A stretch of 64,000 bases of DNA, from contig JARGFQ010000011.1 in NCBI GenBank assembly GCA_029210565.1, positions 1 through 64,000 of the forward strand, read 5' to 3'. Positions within the stretch are counted from its first letter, which is position 1; the number at the start of each line of letters is the position of its first letter. The DNA comes from Bacteroidales bacterium. GTDB lineage: Bacteria; Bacteroidota; Bacteroidia; Bacteroidales; VadinHA17. The translations under genes were made by a program, and so were the position numbers. Below, piece after piece: positions 26,353-34,588 of this stretch. The notes under the pieces were generated by a model. It did no database searches, was not told the origin of the DNA, and saw nothing but the letters and a program-made list of their open reading frames with translations.

Positions 26353-28017
26353 CTAAAGCTGCACACGCACTGTCTGAAGAGAGTTTGCAACAATGGTTAT
26401 GTCAGCATACTGATCCCTTATCTGAAGTTTGTATGAAATATCTTTCTTCGTAGTATTCAACAGCTGCACACTCAGAACATTGTCAGCGTTAAGGGTAGCA
26501 CATACATGCAGATCATCCTCACCCAGTCCTTCACCATTATTGTATGTCTGCACTGCCCTGTCTCCCGGCCTGATTGTTTTGCTGAACTGAGCCAATATAT
26601 AATAGACAGGTGTATAGTATACGTGGCCTGTCTCAGTGTTTATCATTATCGGGGCACCGCAGTAGTTGCCCACGTGATTAGGTCCTCCGACATGATCAAG
26701 CACAACGTTCCAGTCGATCCAGCCAGCCAGCCAGTGATCAATACTGACAATTATGTTTCGTGCATAACGGTGCACCGGAGTATAAGCCGGATGGTCTTCG
26801 GCCATGACCCCTGCCCAGGTGGCTGAATAAGCCCAGTCCGTGGCATTTTCGTTCCACCAGAATGAATCATTGTCAAACCAATCCTTCTCCATAAAATGTT
26901 CCGGATCGGTAATCCCCTGCGGAGCCGGTTTGCCCAGGTCATCGATACAGCCTTCAGTGTGAATGATCTTCTTGTCCGGGAACTTTGCATTGACGGTTTC
27001 GAATACATCTTCATACACCCTGAAGGTGCTCTCATACCAGTGAACAGCTGTGCCATATACATATTCAGATGTCTCGCCATCGGCAAGTATCACATCTGTC
27101 CAGTGCTCAACAGCGTCTCTGTTCTGGTCGTAGATAAGCAACCTCACATCAGCATTCTCTCCTGATTTCAGTTTCGGCCCCAGGTAATTTCTGACAAACG
27201 CATTCTGGGTCTGAGGGGTGAAATGCATACTCTCCCATTGGCCGTTGTTGCCATGCGGTTCATTGACGGGTGTTATACCCCAGATATCGACACCCTCAGA
27301 CCTGTATTCGTCAAGGTATCTGACAAGATAGTCGGCATAGGTCTCCTCGTACTCTTTCCGGAGACTGCCTCCGGTTCCCTGGTAGTTGTTTTCCGGGGAG
27401 CCTTTGATGTACCACTCTTCAATATCCTTCATCCAGGGCGGGGCAGTCCATGCAGATGCCACTATCCTCAACTCCTTATCATACTGCCGGCTCTTGATAT
27501 CGATTGCCTCCCTGATCATGGGCAACAGATCGTACTCTTCATCCTTTATTCCAGGAAATTCAGTCTTACTGAATCCCTTTTTGTCGGGTGCGATGCTAAA
27601 CGACTCCAGCCTGACGTCTCCCGCCCTGTCGAGGTAAGAATATTTTCCGTGAACAGAAAAGTCACATGCCCCTATATGAGTTCTTGTCAGTGAAAAGTTG
27701 GCTCCCTCCTCACTGAATATCTTTCTCATGACCTCCATGCGTTCAGCCGGATCGAGATGTGCAAGGACAAAGGCAGAGGATTCCGTAAAGGATGATCCGA
27801 TGCCGTCTATTGTCTGTTTCAGATCATCCGGTTCTATTGTGATCACGGTGCCCGCGGGTTCGCCCCTGACAAAGTTCACATTATCCTTCAGGGCTATTTT
27901 GTCACCGCTCTCTGAGGTGACGTAAATCTCCTTCGTTTCCAACAGGCCAGTGTCACATGATTGCATAATGGCTGCAAAGATAATCAGTAGTAAAAAAAAG
28001 TAGCTTTTGTTCTTCAT
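26353..28017 (-). CDS. GH30 family glycoside hydrolase lipoprotein
   Basis: About 554 residues, started at the ATG giving MKNKSYFFLLLIIFAAIMQSC (lipid cysteine 21). The GH30 opening is LKQTIDGIGSSFTESSAFVL; acid/base Glu253 (TPVNEPHGN) and nucleophile Glu355 (IIHTEGCIDDLG) are in place. It differs clearly from the other GH30 protein of the locus (that one is 471 residues and has a TEQW nucleophile loop), so the two probably have different linkage preferences, for instance beta-1,6 backbone versus side branch. It lies between the two GH17-like genes and shares their strand, which mixes an exported enzyme with cytoplasmic ones in a single transcription unit. Confidence 0.88.
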   Translation of the reverse strand: MKNKSYFFLLLIIFAAIMQSCDTGLLETKEIYVTSESGDKIALKDNVNFVRGEPAGTVITIEPDDLKQTIDGIGSSFTESSAFVLAHLDPAERMEVMRKIFSEEGANFSLTRTHIGACDFSVHGKYSYLDRAGDVRLESFSIAPDKKGFSKTEFPGIKDEEYDLLPMIREAIDIKSRQYDKELRIVASAWTAPPWMKDIEEWYIKGSPENNYQGTGGSLRKEYEETYADYLVRYLDEYRSEGVDIWGITPVNEPHGNNGQWESMHFTPQTQNAFVRNYLGPKLKSGENADVRLLIYDQNRDAVEHWTDVILADGETSEYVYGTAVHWYESTFRVYEDVFETVNAKFPDKKIIHTEGCIDDLGKPAPQGITDPEHFMEKDWFDNDSFWWNENATDWAYSATWAGVMAEDHPAYTPVHRYARNIIVSIDHWLAGWIDWNVVLDHVGGPNHVGNYCGAPIMINTETGHVYYTPVYYILAQFSKTIRPGDRAVQTYNNGEGLGEDDLHVCATLNADNVLSVQLLNTTKKDISYKLQIRDQYADITIVANSLQTVRVQL

Positions 28018-28064
28018 AACAGATGTTTTCAAAGTGCCGGTAATCACTGCCGGGATTTCAGTGA

Positions 28065-28952
28065 TCAAACATATTTCAGGTTCCCGTCCTTATCCCAGAT
28101 ACCCCAGTAAGCTCCCACATCTCCTTCTTTTTCAATCTTCCATGCTTCATCAAAGCTTGAAAAATACATAATCTCCATTTTCTCTGCCAGGCTCCATCTC
28201 TGAGTGTTGATAAAATATCGCAGGGCATTGTCCGTGGAAGGTTCGGATGCCTTGAAAGACTTACCCTTATCCGGCCATCCTGTCTCACTGATAACCACCC
28301 TTTTTCCCCTGGCAGCCTGAACCACGCTGTAGTACATGTTTTTCATATAGACCAGTGAATAGTCAATATAGCAGCCCTCCCAGAAGGGATAGCAGTTGAT
28401 GAAAAGCACATCACATGCTTCAGTGATTGCCGGCCTGTTGACAAATTCGTAATAGGCATCAACATAGCCGACACTGGCCTGCGGCACCTGCTGTTTAACC
28501 CTGTGAATATATTCCAGTAATTCCTGCTCTGTCAGTTCACCACGGTACAGGACTTCGTTTCCTACAGCCACCAGATCCGCATATCCTTCCCTGACGACCC
28601 TGATCAGGTTTTCAATCTCCTCGTCGTTATGTTCCCTGTCATCACCAAGCCAAGACCCTGCCATTACCTTGAGGCCATTTTCCTTCGCAATGCGGGGAAT
28701 AAGTTCATGCCCGTCAGTGCAGGAGAATGTTCTGATCCAGGAAGTATACGGTTTTATGATTCCCATCCTCTGCCGGATCTGTTCCTCGCTGACGATGCTG
28801 CCCGGAGCCTGTCCCTCAACATATGAGCTAAAGCAGAGACCGTGGATACCATTCTCAAGAAAATCTCTGAACAGCTTCTTCAAGTCGGCAGTTGATTTGT
28901 TGCTGAAGTCCTCTCCCGTGAGAGACAAGTATTTGTCGCTTCTGTATGACAT
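28065..28952 (-). CDS. GH17-like beta-1,3-glucan-active protein, cytoplasmic
   Basis: A 295-residue protein with GH17 signatures: FENGIHGLCFSSY-type start (seen as FLENGIHGLCFSSYVEGQAP), acid/base Glu133 (LVAVGNEVLYRGEL) and nucleophile Glu223 (VVISETGWPDKG), the last very typical of GH17. VLFINCYPFWEG also matches the family. There is no signal peptide. It is distinct from the 344-residue GH17-like protein two genes downstream. It lies after the sugar symporter gene and before GH30, about 47 bases from the chosen GH30 start. Expected substrate: imported beta-1,3-glucooligosaccharides. Confidence 0.82.
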   Translation of the reverse strand: MSYRSDKYLSLTGEDFSNKSTADLKKLFRDFLENGIHGLCFSSYVEGQAPGSIVSEEQIRQRMGIIKPYTSWIRTFSCTDGHELIPRIAKENGLKVMAGSWLGDDREHNDEEIENLIRVVREGYADLVAVGNEVLYRGELTEQELLEYIHRVKQQVPQASVGYVDAYYEFVNRPAITEACDVLFINCYPFWEGCYIDYSLVYMKNMYYSVVQAARGKRVVISETGWPDKGKSFKASEPSTDNALRYFINTQRWSLAEKMEIMYFSSFDEAWKIEKEGDVGAYWGIWDKDGNLKYV

Positions 28953-29139
28953 ATTATCTGGCTTTATCTTTTATCTCTGTTCTGTTGCATATATGTGATG
29001 AAATTGACACCGAAGTTACACTATTACAGTGGTTCTGTCCTTATTATCACCTGTGTAAAATTATGTTTTTTCCTGGTCTAATTACCGCTACACAGGTCGA
29101 ATGAAAAATACCGGCATTATTTGAGTCCTGACCACAGGA

Positions 29140-30570
29140 TCAGAGTACTCCCCTTCTTGCTTCCAGTTTCATCTTTATTTCACGGGCTTTGTACTCTGTC
29201 AGGTCATATTTCCACATCACCACGATTGCCAAAAAGGCAGTCAGTGCCGGGATAGTTATATCAGCCAATCGCAGGCGAATAATAGTATCAGCAGCCTGCA
29301 CGGCTACATTCTGGTCAAATCCCACCAGTTTCAGCACCAGGCCTCCCAGCACCAGCGCCAGTGCCTGTCCGAGCTTGACCATCCACCAGTATATTGCGCC
29401 AAATGTTCCCTCTTTACGGGGCATGCCGTTATTCAGTTCGTCAAGGTCGCACACATCAGCTGTCATGCTCATCATCAGTGTGAACAGGCCACCGATTCCA
29501 AAGGCCATGAGTGGAAGAGGCATAAAGATAAGCCAGGGAATCTCCGGGTTAAATCCCCACCACTTCAGGCCATAACCTACAATAGAGACAACCGTTGAGA
29601 TGATAAAAGCGTTGCGTTTCCCTACCTTATTGGCTATGGCAGAAATAACCGGAATCACCAGGAATGCGGTGATTATTGCCGATACGGTAGAGAACCATGC
29701 CGGCCAGTTTCCCGCCAGACCATAGTCGCCTTTGAACATGTAAAATACTATTATGAAATAGCTGAATGAAGCTACCATCTGAAAACCATTGAAGACCAGG
29801 AATGTTGCTCCGCAGAGTCTCATAAAGGGTTTATTCTTTGAAACCTGGGCAATACCCCTGAAAAGATCAATAAGATTGGAAAACAGTGTCTTGTATGTTA
29901 TCTTGACCCTGCCCTCCATTTTCGATGCATCAATGCCTTTGCAGAATATTGCAGGCAATATGCCAAGGACAATACAGATACCGCCAACGATCACAGATAG
30001 CTTTCTTACCCCTACAGCCTGAGTCTCAAAGAGGTTTGGATTTGCAATCAGCACCCAGAACCAGGGTACTATCATCCAGGCAACCTGTCCCACAGTCTGT
30101 GAAAATGCCATCAGTCGGGTACGCTCATTATAGTCTGATGTCATTTCATAGCCCAGTCCGATCAGGGGAGTGGCAAAGATTGTATTTCCAAGCAAATAGA
30201 TCAGGGAAAAAATAAGGAAATACCAGAAGTTATACATCTGGGAATTTTGAGGATAGAGTTGCCACAATACTGCAAACAGCACTCCGCTCAAAATCGCACC
30301 CGCGAAGATATAGGGTCTTCGGCGACCGAATCTCGATTTGGTGTTGTCAGAGATAAAACCCATTATCGGGTCGGTAATGGCATCAAAAAATCGTGGAAGT
30401 CCACCAAGCAGGCCTGCCAGGAATGGGTCCATCCCAAAGGCTGTAAGTAAAAAAAACATGAATATTCCAAGCGCACCAGGCAGGAGGTTGTTAACCAGAT
30501 GGCCGGCACCAAATGCCGCTTTCTGAACAATGGGTACCTTGTCTTTCTCAGCTGTTACATAATGACTCAT
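29140..30570 (-). CDS. GPH-family (MelB-like) sugar symporter
   Basis: A 476-residue inner membrane carrier with about 12 hydrophobic segments. Family marks are the N-terminal FGAGHLVNNLL, LPRFFDAITDPIMGFISDNTKSRFGRRRPYI (helix 2 and loop 2-3 with the conserved D/R pattern) and ADVCDLDELNNGMPRKEGTFGAIYWWMVKLGQAL. These proteins import glycosides with H+ or Na+. Its position beside cytoplasmic GH17-like and phosphorylase genes indicates import of beta-glucooligosaccharides longer than glucose. A 187-base gap separates it from the GH17-like gene downstream, and I see no perfect promoter there. Confidence 0.9.
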   Translation of the reverse strand: MSHYVTAEKDKVPIVQKAAFGAGHLVNNLLPGALGIFMFFLLTAFGMDPFLAGLLGGLPRFFDAITDPIMGFISDNTKSRFGRRRPYIFAGAILSGVLFAVLWQLYPQNSQMYNFWYFLIFSLIYLLGNTIFATPLIGLGYEMTSDYNERTRLMAFSQTVGQVAWMIVPWFWVLIANPNLFETQAVGVRKLSVIVGGICIVLGILPAIFCKGIDASKMEGRVKITYKTLFSNLIDLFRGIAQVSKNKPFMRLCGATFLVFNGFQMVASFSYFIIVFYMFKGDYGLAGNWPAWFSTVSAIITAFLVIPVISAIANKVGKRNAFIISTVVSIVGYGLKWWGFNPEIPWLIFMPLPLMAFGIGGLFTLMMSMTADVCDLDELNNGMPRKEGTFGAIYWWMVKLGQALALVLGGLVLKLVGFDQNVAVQAADTIIRLRLADITIPALTAFLAIVVMWKYDLTEYKAREIKMKLEARRGVL

Positions 30571-30680
30571 GGAAAGAAAATTATGGGAAGATGTTCAACA
30601 CTTTTATCAATTCTCAAGACATCCGGTCCTGCACAACGGAGAAGCCAGGTTCATCACCGCCGGGCATCCGGGAATTTCCG

Positions 30681-31493
30681 CTATTTACCGTTTACCTCCG
30701 TGTATACTCTGACATAATCAACATTCATCGTCTGAGGGAACGGCGTATCGGATGTCGGAAAACCGACATAATCGCCACCGACGGCCACATTGAGAATCAT
30801 AAAGAAGGGGTGATCGAAGACCCACTCACCTGTCAGGTCACCGGGTTCTATCACCTGATAGAGCACATCATCAACAAAATAGTGTATAAAATCCTCTCCC
30901 CATTCTACCGCAAAAACATGATACTCAACATCAAACCTGTTGTTTGCATACCCATAACTCTTTGTTATTGCAGCACCGCCCGAATAGCCCGGTCCGTGTA
31001 CGCTGCCATGTATCACGTTTGGCTGCTGACCACGGTACTCCATGATATCAATCTCACCACTCTGCGGCCAGGGATTGGTTTCTATATCTGCACCCAGCAT
31101 CCAGAATGCAGGCCATATACCGGGTCCCCACGGCAGTTTTATGCGTGCTTCAAAACGGCCGTACGCCTGGTCAAATTTACCCTGTGTCCTGATCCTGGCT
31201 GAGGAGAAAGATCCGCCGTTATTGATTGCCGTTATCTTCAGTGATCCCTCAGCTACAACAACATTCTGCGCATCATTGGTATAGGTCTGCAGTTCATTGT
31301 TACCCCAGCCGCCTGCTCCAAGGTCAAATGCCCATTTTGATTCGTCAGGTGCTCCGTCGGCATCGAACTCATCCTGCCATACCAGCTGATATGTACGATC
31401 TTCCAGTCCTGAGTTGTTCTCACAGCCTCCCAGGATAAAGATACCTGCCAGGAAGAGTACACCCCTGATAAATAATACGTTATTTGATTTCAT
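30681..31493 (-). CDS. GH16 endo-beta-glucanase (laminarinase type) lipoprotein
   Basis: A 270-residue lipoprotein (LFLAGIFILGGC, Cys24) with a single GH16 domain: LVWQDEFDADGAPDESKWAF, GGWGNNELQTYT and catalytic GEIDIMEYRG (Glu147, Glu152) with the laminarinase-type extra residue. It is closely similar in size and order to the other GH16 protein of this locus, pointing to duplication or division of labour by chain length. It follows a terminator (31531-31579) that closes the upstream gene pair, yet no promoter with a perfect -7 is visible in the remaining 37 bases, so partial read-through may supply it. Confidence 0.9.
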   Translation of the reverse strand: MKSNNVLFIRGVLFLAGIFILGGCENNSGLEDRTYQLVWQDEFDADGAPDESKWAFDLGAGGWGNNELQTYTNDAQNVVVAEGSLKITAINNGGSFSSARIRTQGKFDQAYGRFEARIKLPWGPGIWPAFWMLGADIETNPWPQSGEIDIMEYRGQQPNVIHGSVHGPGYSGGAAITKSYGYANNRFDVEYHVFAVEWGEDFIHYFVDDVLYQVIEPGDLTGEWVFDHPFFMILNVAVGGDYVGFPTSDTPFPQTMNVDYVRVYTEVNGK

Positions 31494-31530
31494 ACTTAAT
31501 GATTTTACCTGTTTATGAATTTTGTTTCCC

Positions 31531-31579
31531 GAAAAAGCTGAAGCTTCAGTGTTCAGTATATCGAAGCTGAAGCCTCAGC
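31531..31579 (-). terminator. intrinsic terminator after repeat lipoprotein
   Basis: Transcript: 13-bp stem GCTGAGGCTTCAG / CTGAAGCTTCAGC (one G-U pair), 17-base loop, followed at once by TTTTTC. It lies about 10 bases past the stop of the repeat lipoprotein gene and should end or reduce transcription before the GH16 gene. Confidence 0.75.
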
Positions 31580-31588
31580 CAATCAGGG

Positions 31589-34570
31589 TTATTTCCAGAG
31601 ATAAATATTATCATACCACACATTGGTCAGGTTGGCGGTAGTAATCCCGATCTGGGCAACATCACTTCTCGTCAGGTTGCCTGTAACTATCCCTCCCAGG
31701 GCGGTGATGTCAATATCCACAGAGACCCAGGTGCCTGCAACTATTGCGGGTGTTGTTCCGGTATTGATATTGACTTCCAGGGCAGAAGCCTCAGAAGCTC
31801 CACCCGCAAAGTCAACCAGTTTTACATTGAATACATCACCTGTCAGGTCGGTATCATCAGTATAGAGATCGAAATGGATATGAGTGAATGAAGATAAATT
31901 CTGCCTGTTAGTAGAAAAATCAATTCCATGACAGACGATACCCGCGTTCTTTTTGAGGGTATTGTTTCCGGCTATTGATACCTGCGTAACTGCTGCACCT
32001 TCGCACCATCCGGCGTCAAAATTATCCGTCGTAATGTTAGTATAAGCGTCACTGAAGATTGAGACTACATTGGCGGCACTCCGTGCAGGCGGTGTGGGTG
32101 CGGCGGCAGTCGGTCCGGTAGCTGAAGTACCGCCGTCATCGTAGAAATAGATGTTGTCAACCCAGATGGTGGTGGCACCCGCTGGTTCACCCACGAGAAT
32201 ATACTGTGCCAGATGGCCCCTGGTTGTCAGGCCGGCGAAGTCACTCAGCGGAATATTGTAGCTGACCCAGACACCCCTGGCCGGTGAGGGATAGTTAAGC
32301 TGATGTTCCACATCATCACCTCCACCGTATGCTCCGTCAGCGCCAAAGTCAACCAGCTTGACACCGAAATTGGTGAAGTCGGCTGACCATACATCAAGGT
32401 GTACATGGGTCATGGCTGTAGCGTCTATCGTTGCTGAGGTTGTCTCTATGCCGACAAAATTGAGAGCTGAATATTTCTTCGTAGCATCTCCGGCAACAGT
32501 AACCTCTTCATAGCTTGCCGCAGACCAGTCTGTTCTCCACGTATCCACCGTCACGTTGGTGTAGGCACCGCTGAACATGGAGATGACACTGGCGGCGGCG
32601 TGCGTCGGCGTCGGAGCAGCGGCTGCCGGCTCTGTTCCTGTACCGCCAGCCGATTTGTAAAAGTAAATATTGTCTACATAGAGAGTGCTCAGATTACTTG
32701 AAAGCACCATCTGGGCAAGATCCGACCTTGTCTGGTCCCCGGTAAAGGCTGTTATCGGGACATCCACAGAAACCCATGATCCTGTCGCCAGCGCAGGAAT
32801 ATCTCCGCTGGCAGTATGAACAACAGTGAGTATATGACTGGTAGCCTCCGCAGTACCGCCTCCGAAATCAACATTCTTTATTGAAAGCGACTTCGACATT
32901 ACGTCATCAGGGGTCCAGATATCGATATGGAAATGAGTCATGCCCGAGGCATCAAACTTATCACTGCTGAAGTCAATGCCGGCGAAGTTCGTAAATGTAT
33001 ATTTCTTTACATCATCACCTGATATCTGCAAATCTGCCACATCCGAATCATCCCATTCTGCTGACCATGAATTGACAGTATTGTTGGTATATGCGTTACT
33101 GAAGAGAGATATTACATCAGCAGGATCCCTTGCAGGAGGCGCCGGAGCAGCCTCTGTCGGGACAGTAGGTGTACCTCCTCCGCTACCGTAGAGATAGACA
33201 TTATCAAGGTAGAATCCCGTCAGGGTTGATCCCAGACGTTCAAGGATTATTTGTGCCAGTTTGCTACGTGACGACAGGCCGGAGAGGGGAATGTCAACAC
33301 TTATCCAGCTTTGCGAAGCCAGCGGGCCTGCAATTTCATAGACAAGCGTCAGATCGGTACCATCAAGGTCTCCGTCGGGACCCATATCCACCAGTTTTAC
33401 TGCCAGTTTGTCTGCAGGGTCCACCGCATTTGGAATCCAGACATCCATATGAAGGTGCGTCATGGTAGTGGCATCTATTGTAGGTGAGGTAAACTGAATG
33501 CCTACAAAGTTGAAGTTGGTATAGAAGAGGACATCGTCATCCCCAACCTTGAAATCTGCTGAGGTGGTAGTCTGGTAAGGCTGCCAGTATCCGTTGTAGA
33601 AATCGACCGGCACATTCACGTATTGATTGCTGAAGATCGAAATAACGTCTTCCTGGTCTTCCGCGGGTACCGGGGCGTGTGTAAAATCACCCGAAGAATT
33701 GACAGTCAGTGATCCCATGGCATCCGTACCGCCGGCAGTGGCAGTGATAACTGCTGTTCCTTCACTGAGTACCGAAACGAGTCCTGTTGCATCCACACTG
33801 GCCACACTTTCATTTGAAGAGACAAATGTAAAATATGCAGGTGCCGCATTGACTGTCTGGTCGATTCCGGTTGGCATATTAAAGGATACTCCCAGTCCGC
33901 CGACAGGAAACTTCAGTCCGTTCACTGCTGATTCAACCCTATCATCTCCGTTCAGTATAACAGGCTGACGGTGAGCGATGGTGCCAAGCTTCTCAAACTT
34001 CACCTCATCAATCCAGAATGTATATCCCAGGCCGTCTTCGGGACCTTCAGAATAGAAGAACATACCCTTCTCCTGTTTCAGCCTGGAGGGATCAGGAATT
34101 GGGATGATATATTTCTTCCAGTTAGTGTTTACAGCGACATTCTGCATTGAGACGAGGTACTTTGATTCACCAAGGTCATTGCCGAAGCCAACCAGGTCAA
34201 TGGTAGCAGATTTTGAAGCTTTGGCCCAGAAGGTCAGTGCATCGTAGCCGGAGAGATCCCGTCCTACAGTTGTAAAGTAAGTGCCGCCGGCATAAGCCCC
34301 CAGCGGATCCTCAAAGTCAGGCACCTCGAATCTCATCGATGCCGAACCCTGATATTTAACCTCCTTATCCACATCAAAAGCGGTTACCTTGGAACCGCCA
34401 AATGCTGCGTAGTTGAGTCCGGCACTGAAACCATCGATGAAAACTTCAGGTGTGGTGGGATAGGAAACTAGCTCCAGTTCATCATAATCCCTCGTACAGC
34501 TGCCGGAGCCCGCGAGCACCAGGGCAGCGATAAGGAGAATTGCTGACCAGTTATATTTCTTGTTTTTCAT
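31589..34570 (-). CDS. surface lipoprotein with four putative glycan-binding repeats
   Basis: About 993 residues from the ATG giving MKNKKYNWSAILLIAALVLAG and lipid cysteine in GSGSC (ATG 34582 is the alternative). Parts: a carbohydrate-binding-like beta-sandwich (about 40-200, LSGYDALTFWAKASKSATIDLVGFG), a bacterial Ig-like domain (about 225-290, SNESVASVDATGLVSVLSEGTAVITATAGG), then four ~175-residue repeats beginning near residues 310, 485, 660 and 835. Each repeat opens with a VISIFS-x-x-YTN motif and closes with a YxDNIYFY motif, separated by Pro/Ala-rich linkers. No catalytic motif is seen, so a multivalent surface glycan-binding role is likely. It starts 18 bases after the glycosidase-barrel gene and ends at a terminator. 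Confidence 0.75.
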   Translation of the reverse strand: MKNKKYNWSAILLIAALVLAGSGSCTRDYDELELVSYPTTPEVFIDGFSAGLNYAAFGGSKVTAFDVDKEVKYQGSASMRFEVPDFEDPLGAYAGGTYFTTVGRDLSGYDALTFWAKASKSATIDLVGFGNDLGESKYLVSMQNVAVNTNWKKYIIPIPDPSRLKQEKGMFFYSEGPEDGLGYTFWIDEVKFEKLGTIAHRQPVILNGDDRVESAVNGLKFPVGGLGVSFNMPTGIDQTVNAAPAYFTFVSSNESVASVDATGLVSVLSEGTAVITATAGGTDAMGSLTVNSSGDFTHAPVPAEDQEDVISIFSNQYVNVPVDFYNGYWQPYQTTTSADFKVGDDDVLFYTNFNFVGIQFTSPTIDATTMTHLHMDVWIPNAVDPADKLAVKLVDMGPDGDLDGTDLTLVYEIAGPLASQSWISVDIPLSGLSSRSKLAQIILERLGSTLTGFYLDNVYLYGSGGGTPTVPTEAAPAPPARDPADVISLFSNAYTNNTVNSWSAEWDDSDVADLQISGDDVKKYTFTNFAGIDFSSDKFDASGMTHFHIDIWTPDDVMSKSLSIKNVDFGGGTAEATSHILTVVHTASGDIPALATGSWVSVDVPITAFTGDQTRSDLAQMVLSSNLSTLYVDNIYFYKSAGGTGTEPAAAAPTPTHAAASVISMFSGAYTNVTVDTWRTDWSAASYEEVTVAGDATKKYSALNFVGIETTSATIDATAMTHVHLDVWSADFTNFGVKLVDFGADGAYGGGDDVEHQLNYPSPARGVWVSYNIPLSDFAGLTTRGHLAQYILVGEPAGATTIWVDNIYFYDDGGTSATGPTAAAPTPPARSAANVVSIFSDAYTNITTDNFDAGWCEGAAVTQVSIAGNNTLKKNAGIVCHGIDFSTNRQNLSSFTHIHFDLYTDDTDLTGDVFNVKLVDFAGGASEASALEVNINTGTTPAIVAGTWVSVDIDITALGGIVTGNLTRSDVAQIGITTANLTNVWYDNIYLWK

Positions 34571-34588
34571 TTGAATCTTCATTTATGG

